Shown here: positions 56,357 to 64,000 of the stretch, one piece after another
How the letters are laid out: the number at the start of each line of letters is the position of its first letter
Position numbering within the stretch: the stretch's first letter is position 1
Assembly (NCBI GenBank): GCA_019635735.1
Contig: JAHBYX010000001.1
Coordinates: 744,001-808,000 of the forward strand
Origin: Mesorhizobium sp.
GTDB lineage: Bacteria; Pseudomonadota; Alphaproteobacteria; Rhizobiales; Rhizobiaceae
DNA length: 64,000 nt
Direction: 5' to 3'
Notes under the pieces: model-generated
Database searches by the model: none
What the model was told of the DNA's origin: nothing
Seen by the model: only the letters and a program-made list of their open reading frames with translations
Program-made: the position numbers and the translations under genes

Positions 56357-57715
56357 ATGATCCGATCGCTACTCGCCTCTGTCGCCCTCATCGCCGTCGC
56401 CTCGACGGCTGAGGCCGAACAGGTGTTCCCCGCCAGGCTCGCCGGCCATGCCTATCTGCCGGCGATGACGATGGTAGCACCCCCCGCGGACGCCCCGCGC
56501 GACGCCTGGATTTCCGGCAAGTTCACCGGGCCGGCAGGCAACGAGAAGCCGATGAGCGTCATGGGCGACGTCGGCGCCAATTACGGCAAGCACCCGACCG
56601 GCATCTCGCTGCCCTTCCTCGGCCAGCCGGTGCAGGGCATGTCGGGCTTCGCCATGAACCGCGCCGCCGACGGCAGCGTCTACACGCTAACCGACAACGG
56701 CTTCGGCTCCAAGGTCAACAGCCCGGACGCGATGCTGTTCTTCCACCGCATGAAGCCGGACTTCGCCACCGGCAAGGTCGAGCGCGCCGAAACCGTCTTC
56801 CTGCGCGATCCCGACCGCAAGGTCCCGTTCCGCATCGCCTATGAAGGCACCGAGAGCCGCTACCTCACCGGCGCCGATTTCGACACCGAGAGCATCCAGT
56901 TCCTCAACGACGAGATCTGGCTCGGCGACGAGTTCGGCCCCTTCGTCATCCGCGCCTCGCTCGACGGCCGCGTGCTCTCCGTCCACCAGACCATGCTCGA
57001 CGGCCAGGCGCTGAAGGGCCCGGACACGCCCGGCGTCGTCGTCCCGGCCGTTCCGGGCAAGGATTTCCGCGTCCAGCGGTCCGGCGGCTACGAGGGCATG
57101 GCGCTGCAGCCCGGCACCAACCTGCTCTGGGGCATGCTGGAGAAGCCGCTGCTCGGCGACGACGGCAAGCCGGAAGGCTCGTTCCTGCGCGTCATCACCT
57201 TCGACACCGCCAAGCGCGACTGGACCGGCGCCAGCTACAAGTTCCAGCTTGCCGAGGGCGCGACCGCGATCGGCGATTTCAACTTCATCGACGACACCCG
57301 CGCACTGGTGATCGAACGCGACAATGGCGAGGGCGACGCCGGCCTCGAATGCAAGAGCGACGACAAGTCGGCCTGCTATCCGCTGCCCGCCAAGGTGAAG
57401 AACATCGTCCTGGTCGACACCGCGAAGATCAGCGACGACGGCTTCATCGCCCGCATCGGCACGATCAACCTGATGGACATCCAGGACCCCGACAACAAGG
57501 CGCTCGCGGCAATCGTCGGGCCGAACGCGACCGCCGGCAAGCTCACCTTCCCCTTCTTCACCATCGAGGACGTGATGCGCGTCGACGACACGCACATCAT
57601 GGTGGCCAACGACAACAACCTGCCCTTCTCCGGCGGCCGCGAAATCGGCAAGGCCGCCAACAACGAGTTCATCCTGCTCGAAGTGGCGGATTTCCTCGCG
57701 GCGAAAGGCGAGTAG
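56357..57715 (+). CDS. Secreted phytase-like esterase-domain protein
   Basis: The 452-residue protein has a signal peptide (MIRSLLASVALIAVASTAEA) and a domain of the esterase-like activity of phytase group, a beta-propeller: GMSGFAMNRAADGSVYTLTDNGFGSKVNSPDAMLFFHRMKPDF, YLTGADFDTESIQFLNDEIWLGDEFGPFVIRASLDGRVLSVHQT, SGGYEGMALQPGTNLLWGMLEKPL, TAIGDFNFIDDTRALVIERDNGEGD and IEDVMRVDDTHIMVANDNNLPFSGGREIG. It is probably periplasmic and may hydrolyse a phosphoester such as phytate, but catalytic proof is lacking. ATG 56357 follows GAAGGAG. It lies between pdxH and a decayed second copy of the pdxH 3' end. Confidence 0.88.
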   Translation: MIRSLLASVALIAVASTAEAEQVFPARLAGHAYLPAMTMVAPPADAPRDAWISGKFTGPAGNEKPMSVMGDVGANYGKHPTGISLPFLGQPVQGMSGFAMNRAADGSVYTLTDNGFGSKVNSPDAMLFFHRMKPDFATGKVERAETVFLRDPDRKVPFRIAYEGTESRYLTGADFDTESIQFLNDEIWLGDEFGPFVIRASLDGRVLSVHQTMLDGQALKGPDTPGVVVPAVPGKDFRVQRSGGYEGMALQPGTNLLWGMLEKPLLGDDGKPEGSFLRVITFDTAKRDWTGASYKFQLAEGATAIGDFNFIDDTRALVIERDNGEGDAGLECKSDDKSACYPLPAKVKNIVLVDTAKISDDGFIARIGTINLMDIQDPDNKALAAIVGPNATAGKLTFPFFTIEDVMRVDDTHIMVANDNNLPFSGGREIGKAANNEFILLEVADFLAAKGE

Positions 57716-57783
57716 TCCGCAAGGCGAAAGCGGGCGGCCGCGCGCCGCCCGCTGTCCGTTCGGCGAATCCCCATCGGCGCTGC

Positions 57784-57909
57784 TGGTCGGGGTTCCGCCT
57801 CCTGCCGACACAGATTGAACTCCGGCACGATCGCTCCTCCAGCCTGCACGACCGGGTGGTGTTCACGCTGAAGGACGGCGGCTGGGAGAAGACGCGACTT
57901 TATGCGTGA
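57784..57909 (+). pseudogene. Partial duplicate of the pdxH 3' end
   Basis: These 126 bases align without a gap to 56131-56256 of pdxH; I count 17 mismatches by eye, and 52 bases in a row (57842-57893) are identical. In frame they read WSGFRLLPTQIELRHDR, then [21 protein letters not shown] and a stop, matching the PdxH C-terminus. There is no start or upstream pdxH sequence beyond a few weak matches, so it is a dead fragment. The phytase-like gene lies between the two copies. Together they bound a 1.5-kb segment. Confidence 0.85.
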
Positions 57910-58064
57910 GGGGGGCGGGCGGGACGACCGCTTTAGAGAGTCTGCCTACGACCCCATGTTGGTCATTTGGCTGTCTACCGCGGCTACCCGAAACCCGCCG
58001 TTCATCTTTGTTTTGAACGTGACCGGGATGGGCGATGGTACGGCTCCTTGACCGCTGGATGCCT

Positions 58065-58093
58065 TTGAAGCACGTTTCAGCCTCGCCTATTCA
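58065..58093 (+). promoter_or_regulatory. Possible promoter of the nuclease-like/HEPN cassette
   Basis: TTGAAG (58065-58070) and TATTCA (58088-58093) are 17 bases apart and lie 26 bases before ATG 58119. Both are close to sigma-70 consensus, unlike the surrounding GC-rich DNA. The leader between 58094 and 58118 is A-rich (CACAAACAAAGG...CAACAATA) with only a weak ribosome site. The rest of the 209-base gap after the pdxH fragment shows nothing else recognisable. Confidence 0.4.
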
Positions 58094-58118
58094 CAAACAA
58101 AGGCATGAGCCAACAATA

Positions 58119-59036
58119 ATGAGCGGTGAAGTAACACCTGATCCGTCGCAGCGACAGGTAATGGTTAACTTGGGAAACCGGACTGTTCTTTTCGGGCCCT
58201 CCGCCGCGTTGCGCCACGTGTCGCATTTCGCTCCTGAAGACGATGCACAGGTGTTGCCCCCCGTTGCTGACGAGCGTGAGGTCGCTGAAGAGCGGATCGC
58301 CCGAACCTTAAGGGTGTCCGAGTTCGAAAGCATTCGACCTGCCTCCGAGGGTCCGGGATTTGACATAGAGGCCATCGACAGGAGTGGTCGCAAAATTCTG
58401 ATCGACATCAAGGTGAGGGAGCGTGATCCCAAGCCTCGTGACTTCGATGACCAATATAGAAGGCTCCAGACGATGTCCTCGTCCCAAGATGGAGCGGTTG
58501 CCGAAGCGTGGCATTTCAACATTGAGCGACTAAAGCTTGTGATCATGTCCTTGGACAAAGGCGGAATGCCTGCTTTCAGCACGCTTGTGCCTCTGGACGT
58601 CTGGCAAAGGACCGACAAGGAGATTTTTCGGCGCCAGCAGGTTGTTGAGCGGGTTGAGGATTGGGTCCGCCGGATTGATCAGTTGTATTCCGACATTCAA
58701 AGCTGGTTAGTCTCTCATCACGACCTCAAGACCGAGAGGACGCGCAAGACCTTGATGTCTGAGGAGCTAATGCAAAAGTACGCTGTTCCGGATCGTGAAC
58801 TTCCGATTTTGGATATCTTAAGAGGAAATGAGTCATTGCTTAGCTTCGTTCCACGTGCTCTCTACATTATCGGAGCACGCGGTCGGATAGACATCATTTC
58901 GACGTCGGGGACTCGACTGCTAATCGACCAAGGTGTGTCGGGCAAACCTGACTGGCGACTGGTCTCAGCGGAGTCTCGAAGGGAGACGAGCGCTTTCGAT
59001 CAGGCAGCACTGAACGTCCTCGTTGTGCAGCAATGA
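58119..59036 (+). CDS. Protein with PD-(D/E)xK nuclease-like motif, unknown
   Basis: A 305-residue protein I cannot name. Residues 50-100 read as a nuclease-like core: a helix with E58, GPGFDIEAID with D82 (and E84), then GRKILIDIKVRERD with D96-I-K98. Spacing and the strand D-I-K fit the PD-(D/E)xK fold, in particular Mrr/DUF3883-like cores. Residues 165-215 are helical and charged (EIFRRQQVVERVEDWVRRIDQLYSDIQSWL), perhaps a coiled coil. The C-terminal 70 residues, PRALYIIGARGRIDIISTSGTRLLIDQGVSGKPDWRLVSAESRRETSAFDQAALNVLVVQQ, form another alpha/beta domain. No signal or membrane segment. GC content is low for this genome (25 of 60 bases in 58801-58860). It overlaps the HEPN gene by four bases. 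Alternative: a non-nuclease adaptor. Confidence 0.75.
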   Translation: MSGEVTPDPSQRQVMVNLGNRTVLFGPSAALRHVSHFAPEDDAQVLPPVADEREVAEERIARTLRVSEFESIRPASEGPGFDIEAIDRSGRKILIDIKVRERDPKPRDFDDQYRRLQTMSSSQDGAVAEAWHFNIERLKLVIMSLDKGGMPAFSTLVPLDVWQRTDKEIFRRQQVVERVEDWVRRIDQLYSDIQSWLVSHHDLKTERTRKTLMSEELMQKYAVPDRELPILDILRGNESLLSFVPRALYIIGARGRIDIISTSGTRLLIDQGVSGKPDWRLVSAESRRETSAFDQAALNVLVVQQ

Positions 59037-59467
59037 GCAAGGTCGACGAAACGAGGCGAGCGTACGACAAGCTCGCTTCTCTGCTTGACCAAGAAATTCG
59101 TAAGCGCAGCGGGACTACCGCAGACCTGGAGCAGTTCCGCAGGTCATTGGATGTGGCGTTCTACCTTCTGGGTTGGGCTCAGTTTGAATACTTGGTTCGG
59201 AAGGAAGCCGAGGATCGCATCGAGACCAATGCAAGAGCGCATACCCTTGATGGGCACGCGTGGCGTTACTTGAAGGAAAACATGAAGTCCTTGTCGGTCC
59301 GTCGACGGCTCGATTTGCTGTTTCATGCGGACGCAAAAGCCAGGGCGGCGTTGGATCGCGACTATGATGTTCGGAATGAGGCGGCTCACGACTACAAAAT
59401 TCCAGCAGAAGCTCGCGACATATCCGACTGGTTGCTGAAGCTGGAAAATCTGGTTTCCAAGTTCTGA
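59033..59467 (+). CDS. HEPN-domain protein, putative RNase
   Basis: The 144-residue protein is all helical. Near the end of the domain it has DRDYDVRNEAAHDYKIP, in which R114-N115-E116-A117-A118-H119 is the R-N-x3-H motif of catalytic HEPN RNases; DYKIP follows as in HEPN families with a C-terminal helix. The middle part, FYLLGWAQFEYLVRKEAEDRIETNARAHTLDGHAWRYLKENMKSLSVRRRLDLLFHADAKARAALDR, matches HEPN helices 2 and 3. HEPN proteins often act as RNA-cutting toxins in defence or toxin-antitoxin systems. Its start overlaps the nuclease-like gene by ATGA, so the two are made together. Low GC as in its partner. Confidence 0.8.
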   Translation: MSKVDETRRAYDKLASLLDQEIRKRSGTTADLEQFRRSLDVAFYLLGWAQFEYLVRKEAEDRIETNARAHTLDGHAWRYLKENMKSLSVRRRLDLLFHADAKARAALDRDYDVRNEAAHDYKIPAEARDISDWLLKLENLVSKF

Positions 59468-59646
59468 GTCACTTTAGCGATTGAACCGGTGACGGCCCGC
59501 GGACATGCCTCTCGAAGGCCACACTGCGTCACTGGGTCGGCTGTCTGGGGACAGCTTACTTCACATTATCGTTCAGAAGCAGACTGGCAGCAATCCACCC
59601 CATTGCAGACATGGGAGTTAGGAGCACAACCGCCCCGCCGTCCGCC

Positions 59647-60399
59647 CTACCCCTTCTTACGGTTCATAAACGCCACCAACGCCTGCTTCGTCTCGTCGGA
59701 CTTCAGGCGCGCCGTGAACAGCCTGCCCTCCTCCTTGATCCGCTCGACCAGCGCGTCGCGGTTGCCCCGCATCAGGTCGCGCGAGATGCGCAGAGCTTCC
59801 GGCGGCTTGGCGGCGATGGTCGCGGCAGCCGCCATGGCGCGGCTTTCCAGCTCGTCTTCCGCCACGACCTCGTAGATCAGCCCCGCCGCCTTGGCGCGTT
59901 CGGCCGAAAACGGCTCGCCGAGCGCCAGCAGCGCGAAGGATGCCTGGGTGCCGAGCAGCGCCGGCGCGATCAGCGTCGAGCCGGCTTCCGGCACGATGCC
60001 CAGATCGACGAAGGGCGTGTGGAACATGGTGCGGGGCGTGGCGAAGGTCAGGTCGCAGTGGAAATGGATCGTCGTGCCGATGCCGACCGCGATGCCGTCG
60101 GCGGCCGAGACGATCGGCTTGGCGCATCGGGCGAGTGCCTCGAGGAAGGCGAACACTTCGGTCCCGCCGTCGCCGCCCATGGCGACGACCATGAAATCGG
60201 CCATGTCGTTGCCGGCCGAATACGCGCCCGGCACGCCGAGGATGACGTGGCAGCGGACGGCCGGGTCGGCATCGCCCTCGGTCAGCGCCTTCGCCATCGC
60301 GCCGTACATGGCGCGCGTGATCGCGTTCTTCTTCTCCGGACGGTTCATCCGGATGGTCTGGACGGCGCCGTGGCGCTCGACGACGATGTGCTCGCTCAT
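59647..60399 (-). CDS. Enoyl-CoA hydratase/isomerase family protein
   Basis: Crotonase-fold enzyme of 250 residues. Key regions: RMNRPEKKNAITRAMYGAMAKAL, GAYSAGNDMADFM (first oxyanion hole), KPIVSAADGIAVGIGTTIHFHCDLTFATPRTMFHTPFVDLGIVPEAGSTLIAPALLG (second oxyanion and the Glu in PEAGS). The first of the two catalytic Glu of true hydratases is not obvious, so it may act as an isomerase. It lies nine bases after the acyl-CoA dehydrogenase gene, with which it should form a fatty-acid breakdown operon. The ATG 60399 gives MSEHIVVERHGAVQTIRMNRPEKKNAI. Confidence 0.94.
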   Translation of the reverse strand: MSEHIVVERHGAVQTIRMNRPEKKNAITRAMYGAMAKALTEGDADPAVRCHVILGVPGAYSAGNDMADFMVVAMGGDGGTEVFAFLEALARCAKPIVSAADGIAVGIGTTIHFHCDLTFATPRTMFHTPFVDLGIVPEAGSTLIAPALLGTQASFALLALGEPFSAERAKAAGLIYEVVAEDELESRAMAAAATIAAKPPEALRISRDLMRGNRDALVERIKEEGRLFTARLKSDETKQALVAFMNRKKG

Positions 60400-60408
60400 T
60401 GTGCCACC

Positions 60409-62184
60409 TCAGCTCGCCAGCGCGGCCGAGGCCGCTTCGAGGCTTTCCGCCCCGTTCTCCACCCGGTCGCGCAGTGCCGCGCATTCCGAGATCAGGTTCT
60501 CCGCAAAGAAGCGCGCCAGCGACACGCGGGCGACATCGCGCCCCGCGACTGCGCCGCGCGCCAGATAGGCACCGCCCGAGGCGAGGCCGAACAGGCGGAG
60601 ATAGGGCGTCGCACCCGACAGGGCTTCGGCGACCTTGCCGTCGGAGAGCGCCTTCTGCAGGAAGCGCGTCGCCCCTTCGAGGTCGGCGAGGGCCGCGTCC
60701 AGCCGGTCGGCGGTGCGGCCGAGGCCCGGCAGGTTCGAGTTGCGCAGCGCGTCCGCGTCGGCCTTCAGCTCGGCGATGTAGGCATGCACATGCTCGCCGC
60801 CCGACTGCGGCAGTTTTCGCGTGACCAGGTCGATCGCCTGGATGCCGTTGGTGCCCTCGTAGATCGGCGCGATGCGCGCGTCGCGGTAGAGCACGGCAGC
60901 ACCCGTCTCCTCGATGAAGCCCATGCCGCCATGGATCTGCACGCCGATCGAGGCCGCCTCGACGCCGATGTCGGTCGAGAACGCCTTGGCGATCGGGGTC
61001 AAGAGGTTGGCGCGTTCCTGCCAGAAGGCCGCGTCCGCGCCCTCCGACGAATGCGCCATGTCGAGCGCGTGCGCGCAGGAATAGGCGATCGCCCGCGCCG
61101 CCTGGGTCAGCGCCTTCATCGTCAGCAGGTTGCGCTTGACGTCCGGATGGGCGGCGATCGGGCTCATGCCCTCGCCGGCATAGCCCGGCGCCCTGCCCTG
61201 CCGGCGCTCGTTGGCATAGGCGAGCGCCTTCTGGTAGGCGGCCTCGGCGACCGCCACGCCCTCGATGCCGACCTGGAGGCGGGCATTGTTCATCATGGTG
61301 AACATGCAGGCCAGCCCGCGGTTCTCCTCGCCGACCAGCCAGCCGATGGCGCCGGGCTCCATCCCGTCCGCGCGGCCGTCGCCATAAATCATCGTGCAGG
61401 TGGGCGAAGCATGGATGCCGAGCTTGTGCTCGATCGAATGGCAGAAGGCGTCGTTGCGCCGTGCCGGCCTGCCGTCGGCGTCGGGAATGAACTTCGGCAC
61501 CAGGAACAGCGAGATGCCGCGCGTTCCGGCCGGAGCGTCGGGCAGGCGCGCGAGCACGAGGTGCACGATGTTGTCGGTAAAATCGTGCTCGCCATAGGTG
61601 ATGAAGATCTTCTGGCCGAAGATGCGGTAGGTGCCGTCGCCCACCGGCACGGCGCGGGCGCGAAGGGCGTTGAGGTCGGAGCCTGCCTGCGGCTCGGTCA
61701 GGTTCATCGTCCCCATCCACTCGCCGGAGACGAGCTTTTCGAGGTAGACGGCCTTCAGCTCGTCCGATCCGTGCTTGTCGAGCGCCTCGACCGCACCCTG
61801 CGTCAGCGTCGGGCCGAGGCCGAAGGCGACGGAGCCGGAGTTCCACATCTCCATCGTCGCGATGGCGAGCATGACCGGCAGGCCCTGGCCGCCGAAGTCG
61901 ACGGGGCCGGACAGGCCATTCCAGCCGCCCTCGATCCAGCGATGGTAGAGGTCGCGCCAGCCGTCGGGCATGGTCACATGACCGTCCTTGAAGCGCGCGC
62001 CCTGCCGGTCGCCCGCCAGCCCGAGCGGCGCGATCTCGTCCGAGGCGAAGCGGCCCGCCTCCTGCAGCACGGCGTCGACGAGGTCGGAGGACAGATCGCC
62101 GAAACGGCCCTCCCCGATCCCCTTGTCGAGCCCCACCACATGTCTGAGGGTGAAGGCGATCTCCTCGACGGGCGCACGATACAT
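60409..62184 (-). CDS. Acyl-CoA dehydrogenase (DmdC/FadE-like long form)
   Basis: FAD enzyme of 591 residues that oxidises acyl-CoA to enoyl-CoA. It has N-terminal helices, FGGQGLPVMLAIATMEMWNSGSVAFGLGPTLTQGAVEAL, LTEPQAGSDLNALRARAVPVGDGTYRIFGQKIFITYGEHD (FAD/substrate strand), LGIHASPTCTMIYG, RGLACMFTMMNNARLQVGIEGVA, VQIHGGMGFIEETGAAVLYRDARIAPIYEGTNGIQAIDLVTRKL (catalytic Glu in YEGTNG) and a C-terminal helical extension of about 120 residues. The extension is that of the DmdC group, which acts on 3-methylthiopropanoyl-CoA or straight-chain substrates; which one is unclear. Followed by the crotonase gene, nine bases away. Confidence 0.95.
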   Translation of the reverse strand: MYRAPVEEIAFTLRHVVGLDKGIGEGRFGDLSSDLVDAVLQEAGRFASDEIAPLGLAGDRQGARFKDGHVTMPDGWRDLYHRWIEGGWNGLSGPVDFGGQGLPVMLAIATMEMWNSGSVAFGLGPTLTQGAVEALDKHGSDELKAVYLEKLVSGEWMGTMNLTEPQAGSDLNALRARAVPVGDGTYRIFGQKIFITYGEHDFTDNIVHLVLARLPDAPAGTRGISLFLVPKFIPDADGRPARRNDAFCHSIEHKLGIHASPTCTMIYGDGRADGMEPGAIGWLVGEENRGLACMFTMMNNARLQVGIEGVAVAEAAYQKALAYANERRQGRAPGYAGEGMSPIAAHPDVKRNLLTMKALTQAARAIAYSCAHALDMAHSSEGADAAFWQERANLLTPIAKAFSTDIGVEAASIGVQIHGGMGFIEETGAAVLYRDARIAPIYEGTNGIQAIDLVTRKLPQSGGEHVHAYIAELKADADALRNSNLPGLGRTADRLDAALADLEGATRFLQKALSDGKVAEALSGATPYLRLFGLASGGAYLARGAVAGRDVARVSLARFFAENLISECAALRDRVENGAESLEAASAALAS

Positions 62185-62317
62185 CAGGACCTCCCGGAAA
62201 GCTGCTTGGCACGTTTCATCCGCCTATTGGGTTCCGCGGCGAAGGTCAAACCGGTCGCATGGACTCTCTGCTGCCGTTGGGGCAAAATTCGCGCCGAGCT
62301 GCAAGGGAGCGACGACG

Positions 62318-63601
62318 GTGCCGTTCGCGGCGCGACTTGTCCGGACCATCTTGGCGCTGCTGTGCCTCTGTTGGAGCCAGCTCGGCGCAGGTCCTGCCTC
62401 GGCCGTTGATTTCGTCAAAAGCCGGGCGATCGTCGTCGGAATCGACAAATACGGAAGCGGCGGCTTCCAGGACCTTTCCTTCGCCGTGGCGGACGCGCGG
62501 CGTGTCGCCGATTTCCTGCGCGCGCAGGGCTACGACGTGCGGCTTCTCCTCGACCGGAATGCGAGCCGCGAGCAGATCCTCAACGAGCTCCACGCCGCCG
62601 CGCGTGACTTGACCGACAAGGACCGGCTGCTCGTCTATTTCGGCGGCCATGGTTCGACGGAGAAGATCGGCGACCAGGAACTGGGTTACCTCGTGCCGAG
62701 CGGGGCGGCGGGCGTCGGCGGGATGATCGGCATGGAGGAGCTGCGCTCCATCTCGCAGACCATGACCGGCGTGCGCCACCAGCTCTTCGTGCTCAACGCC
62801 TGCTACGGCGGATCGATCGGCATCCTGCGCGGCGTGCGCGCCTTCGACAACACAAGGCCGGACTACATGGAGCAGATCACCACTCGGCAGGCGCGGCAGT
62901 TCATCGCGGCGGGCGGCCCCGACCAGCAGGTGCTCGACGGCGGACCGAACGGACTGTCCTGGTTCACCCACTATTTCCTCGAGGCGACAGAGACCGGCCA
63001 GGCGGATCTGGACGGCGACAGCACCATCACCTTCCCGGAACTCTCGGCCTATCTCCTGCCGCGCGCCAGCAACAATGTGCAGACGCCGACCTTCGGCGCG
63101 CTTCCCGGCCATGCGCTGGGAGAATTCGTCTTCGCCCGCGCCGGCACAGGCGCTCCACCCGTCGTGGCGGAGGCCGAGATCGAGGCCTCCCACGCGACCA
63201 CGCGGGCCGCGGCGCTGCCGGAAGTCGCGCGCGACTTCACGCCGATGCAGCAGCCGATCCACGACCTGTTCAACGCCTGGACGATGCTAGACATCGACGC
63301 CTATCTCGCCCAGTGGTCGCCGGACGCGCGCCAGTATGTCGGCAAGAAGATGCGGCGTTTCCGGGAGATCGAGGCCGCGCGGCGAAAATTGTTCAAGCGG
63401 CTCGATGCGGTGGAGGTCGTGCGCTACCAGTTGTGGTTCCGCGGCTACGAGGACGGCGTGGCGTCCTTCGACGCCTCCTATTCGATGAAGTTCCACTTCA
63501 GTGACGGCCGGGTGCTGGCCGAGCAGGAGCGCGAGACCTACCGGGTCGCGCGGGAGGACGGGCGCTGGGTGATCGTGGAGAACCGTGACTATCTGCGCTG
63601 A
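62318..63601 (+). CDS. Secreted caspase-like (C14) protein with SnoaL-like C-terminus
   Basis: A 427-residue exported protein. GTG 62318 is the start: AAGGGAG lies eight bases upstream and a signal peptide follows (LVRTILALLCLCWSQLGAGPASA). Residues 35-285 form a caspase p20-like domain: AIVVGIDKYGSGGFQDLSFAVADARRVADFLRAQGYDV, LLVYFGGHGSTE with His111, and QLFVLNACYGGSIG with Cys162, the catalytic dyad. A linker of Ala/Glu/Thr (287-315) leads to a SnoaL/DUF4440-like domain (318-427), IHDLFNAWTMLDIDAYLAQWSPDARQYVGKKMRRFREIEA...WVIVENRDYLR. Prokaryotic caspase homologues often cleave after Arg/Lys. Its role in the envelope is unknown. The open frame begins at 61988 but overlaps the dehydrogenase promoter. 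Confidence 0.85.
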   Translation: MPFAARLVRTILALLCLCWSQLGAGPASAVDFVKSRAIVVGIDKYGSGGFQDLSFAVADARRVADFLRAQGYDVRLLLDRNASREQILNELHAAARDLTDKDRLLVYFGGHGSTEKIGDQELGYLVPSGAAGVGGMIGMEELRSISQTMTGVRHQLFVLNACYGGSIGILRGVRAFDNTRPDYMEQITTRQARQFIAAGGPDQQVLDGGPNGLSWFTHYFLEATETGQADLDGDSTITFPELSAYLLPRASNNVQTPTFGALPGHALGEFVFARAGTGAPPVVAEAEIEASHATTRAAALPEVARDFTPMQQPIHDLFNAWTMLDIDAYLAQWSPDARQYVGKKMRRFREIEAARRKLFKRLDAVEVVRYQLWFRGYEDGVASFDASYSMKFHFSDGRVLAEQERETYRVAREDGRWVIVENRDYLR

Positions 63602-63658
63602 CCGTCGTAGGTTGCCGGACGCCGCCAGCCGGCCATCCTGTCAGCTACGAGACCGCCC

Positions 63659-63886
63659 ATGCTTGCACGCCCCGAGAAATTCGCCTGCATCGAATGCGGC
63701 CTGCCGTTCGGCGCCGACGGCTTCGCCTATCATGGCGGCGACATCGGCCACGGCCCGGCCTACTACACCGACCGCGGCGTATTGTGTTCGGCGAAATGCT
63801 CGCTCGCGCATTACGAGAAGCGGCAGGCGGAGGGGACGCTTCCGACAGCACCTCCGCACAATCCGATGACCGGCTATCTCGACTGA
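63659..63886 (+). CDS. Small zinc-ribbon protein, unknown
   Basis: The 75-residue product, MLARPEKFACIECGLPFGADGFAYHGGDIGHGPAYYTDRGVLCSAKCSLAHYEKRQAEGTLPTAPPHNPMTGYLD, has Cys pairs CIEC and CSAKC that can bind one zinc, a treble-clef or ribbon shape like that of FYVE- or DUF-type small zinc fingers. No catalytic motif. ATG 63659 follows GACCGCCC with no clear ribosome site. It follows the caspase-like gene on the same strand by 57 bases. The last 114 bases of the window contain only an AT-rich stretch (63894-63940), perhaps the start of a promoter. Confidence 0.7.
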   Translation: MLARPEKFACIECGLPFGADGFAYHGGDIGHGPAYYTDRGVLCSAKCSLAHYEKRQAEGTLPTAPPHNPMTGYLD

Positions 63887-64000
63887 CGCATCGTCAGAAT
63901 CGCTGCATTTTCAGCAACCTGTTAGCATTTTGTTAACCAGGCGCGCGCCATCTCCGGACTTTCGCATCCGTCCGGAGTTCCAGTCGTGAAGACCCTGCCG

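Noticed and set aside
56131..57909. Considered whether the pdxH duplicates are attachment sites of an integrative element with a tRNA target
   Set aside because: No tRNA sequence is in either copy and no integrase is in the window; kept only as a duplication.
59611..62409. A 932-residue plus-strand and an 851-residue minus-strand open frame over the crotonase/dehydrogenase genes
   Set aside because: Both are out of frame with the two enzymes, which carry all family motifs; the products are low-complexity Arg/Gly-rich sequences.

Overview
The window looks like chromosome of a GC-rich alphaproteobacterium of the order Hyphomicrobiales (Rhizobiales), probably near Mesorhizobium and the Phyllobacteriaceae. 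This is inferred from gene families and gene order: a CcrM-type cell-cycle methyltransferase, the ispH-thrB-rnhA run, a coxB-ctaD-ctaB-coxF-ctaG-coxC cytochrome aa3 locus, dxs-tlyA, IalB and YbjN-type secreted proteins, and the dnaJ-fabI-phosphatase/aroC/ribB neighbourhood. No rRNA, tRNA, CRISPR array, integrase or transposase gene was seen.

Layout. 1-6.3 kb holds a truncated fatty-acid desaturase, a divergent HxlR regulator/FMN-reductase pair with a palindromic operator, two tandem extensin-like proteins, a VOC protein behind a possible LexA box, a cupin and a PepSY-like secreted protein. 6.3-16.4 kb carries smc, a DsbA-like lipoprotein, a DciA-family protein, mutY, two HAD phosphatases, ccrM and small unknowns. 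16.4-26.4 kb has thrC, an M16 peptidase, a GNAT, a membrane GGDEF/EAL protein, YqgE, a DsbD-alpha-like protein, a peroxiredoxin, rnhA and thrB. 26.4-34.1 kb is ispH and the cytochrome oxidase cluster, read on the minus strand. 34.4-41.2 kb has IalB, YbjN, tldD, a Fic protein overlapping a sirtuin, an RNA methyltransferase and TlyA. 41.4-50.8 kb has dxs, a pirin, a TadG-like vWA protein, a Phd/VapC pair, xseB, an HDAC-family amidohydrolase, a TetR/MFS pair with three operators, and ribB. 50.9-57.7 kb has aroC, a MITE-like hairpin element, a DUF1344 protein, a phosphatase, fabI, a DnaJ protein, pdxH and a phytase-like secreted protein. 57.8-64 kb has a second copy of the pdxH 3' end, an AT-richer two-gene cassette (PD-(D/E)xK-like plus HEPN), a crotonase/acyl-CoA dehydrogenase pair, a secreted caspase-like protein and a zinc-ribbon protein.

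How the genes work together. Most are core functions: respiration (cytochrome aa3 assembly), isoprenoid synthesis (dxs, ispH), threonine (thrB, thrC), aromatic amino acids (aroC), riboflavin (ribB), fatty acids (fabI), vitamin B6 (pdxH), and chromosome maintenance or methylation (smc, ccrM, mutY, xseB, rnhA). Accessory genes sit in small insertions between them. The strongest candidate for an undescribed system is the overlapping two-gene cassette at 58119-59467. It encodes a protein with a D...D-I-K nuclease-like motif and a HEPN protein with an R-N-x3-H motif, is visibly poorer in GC than its neighbours, and lies just downstream of a decayed copy of the pdxH 3' end. Other points of note are the Fic-sirtuin overlap, the MITE-like element, the triple operator of the TetR/MFS pair, the possible SOS box and the secreted caspase-like protein.
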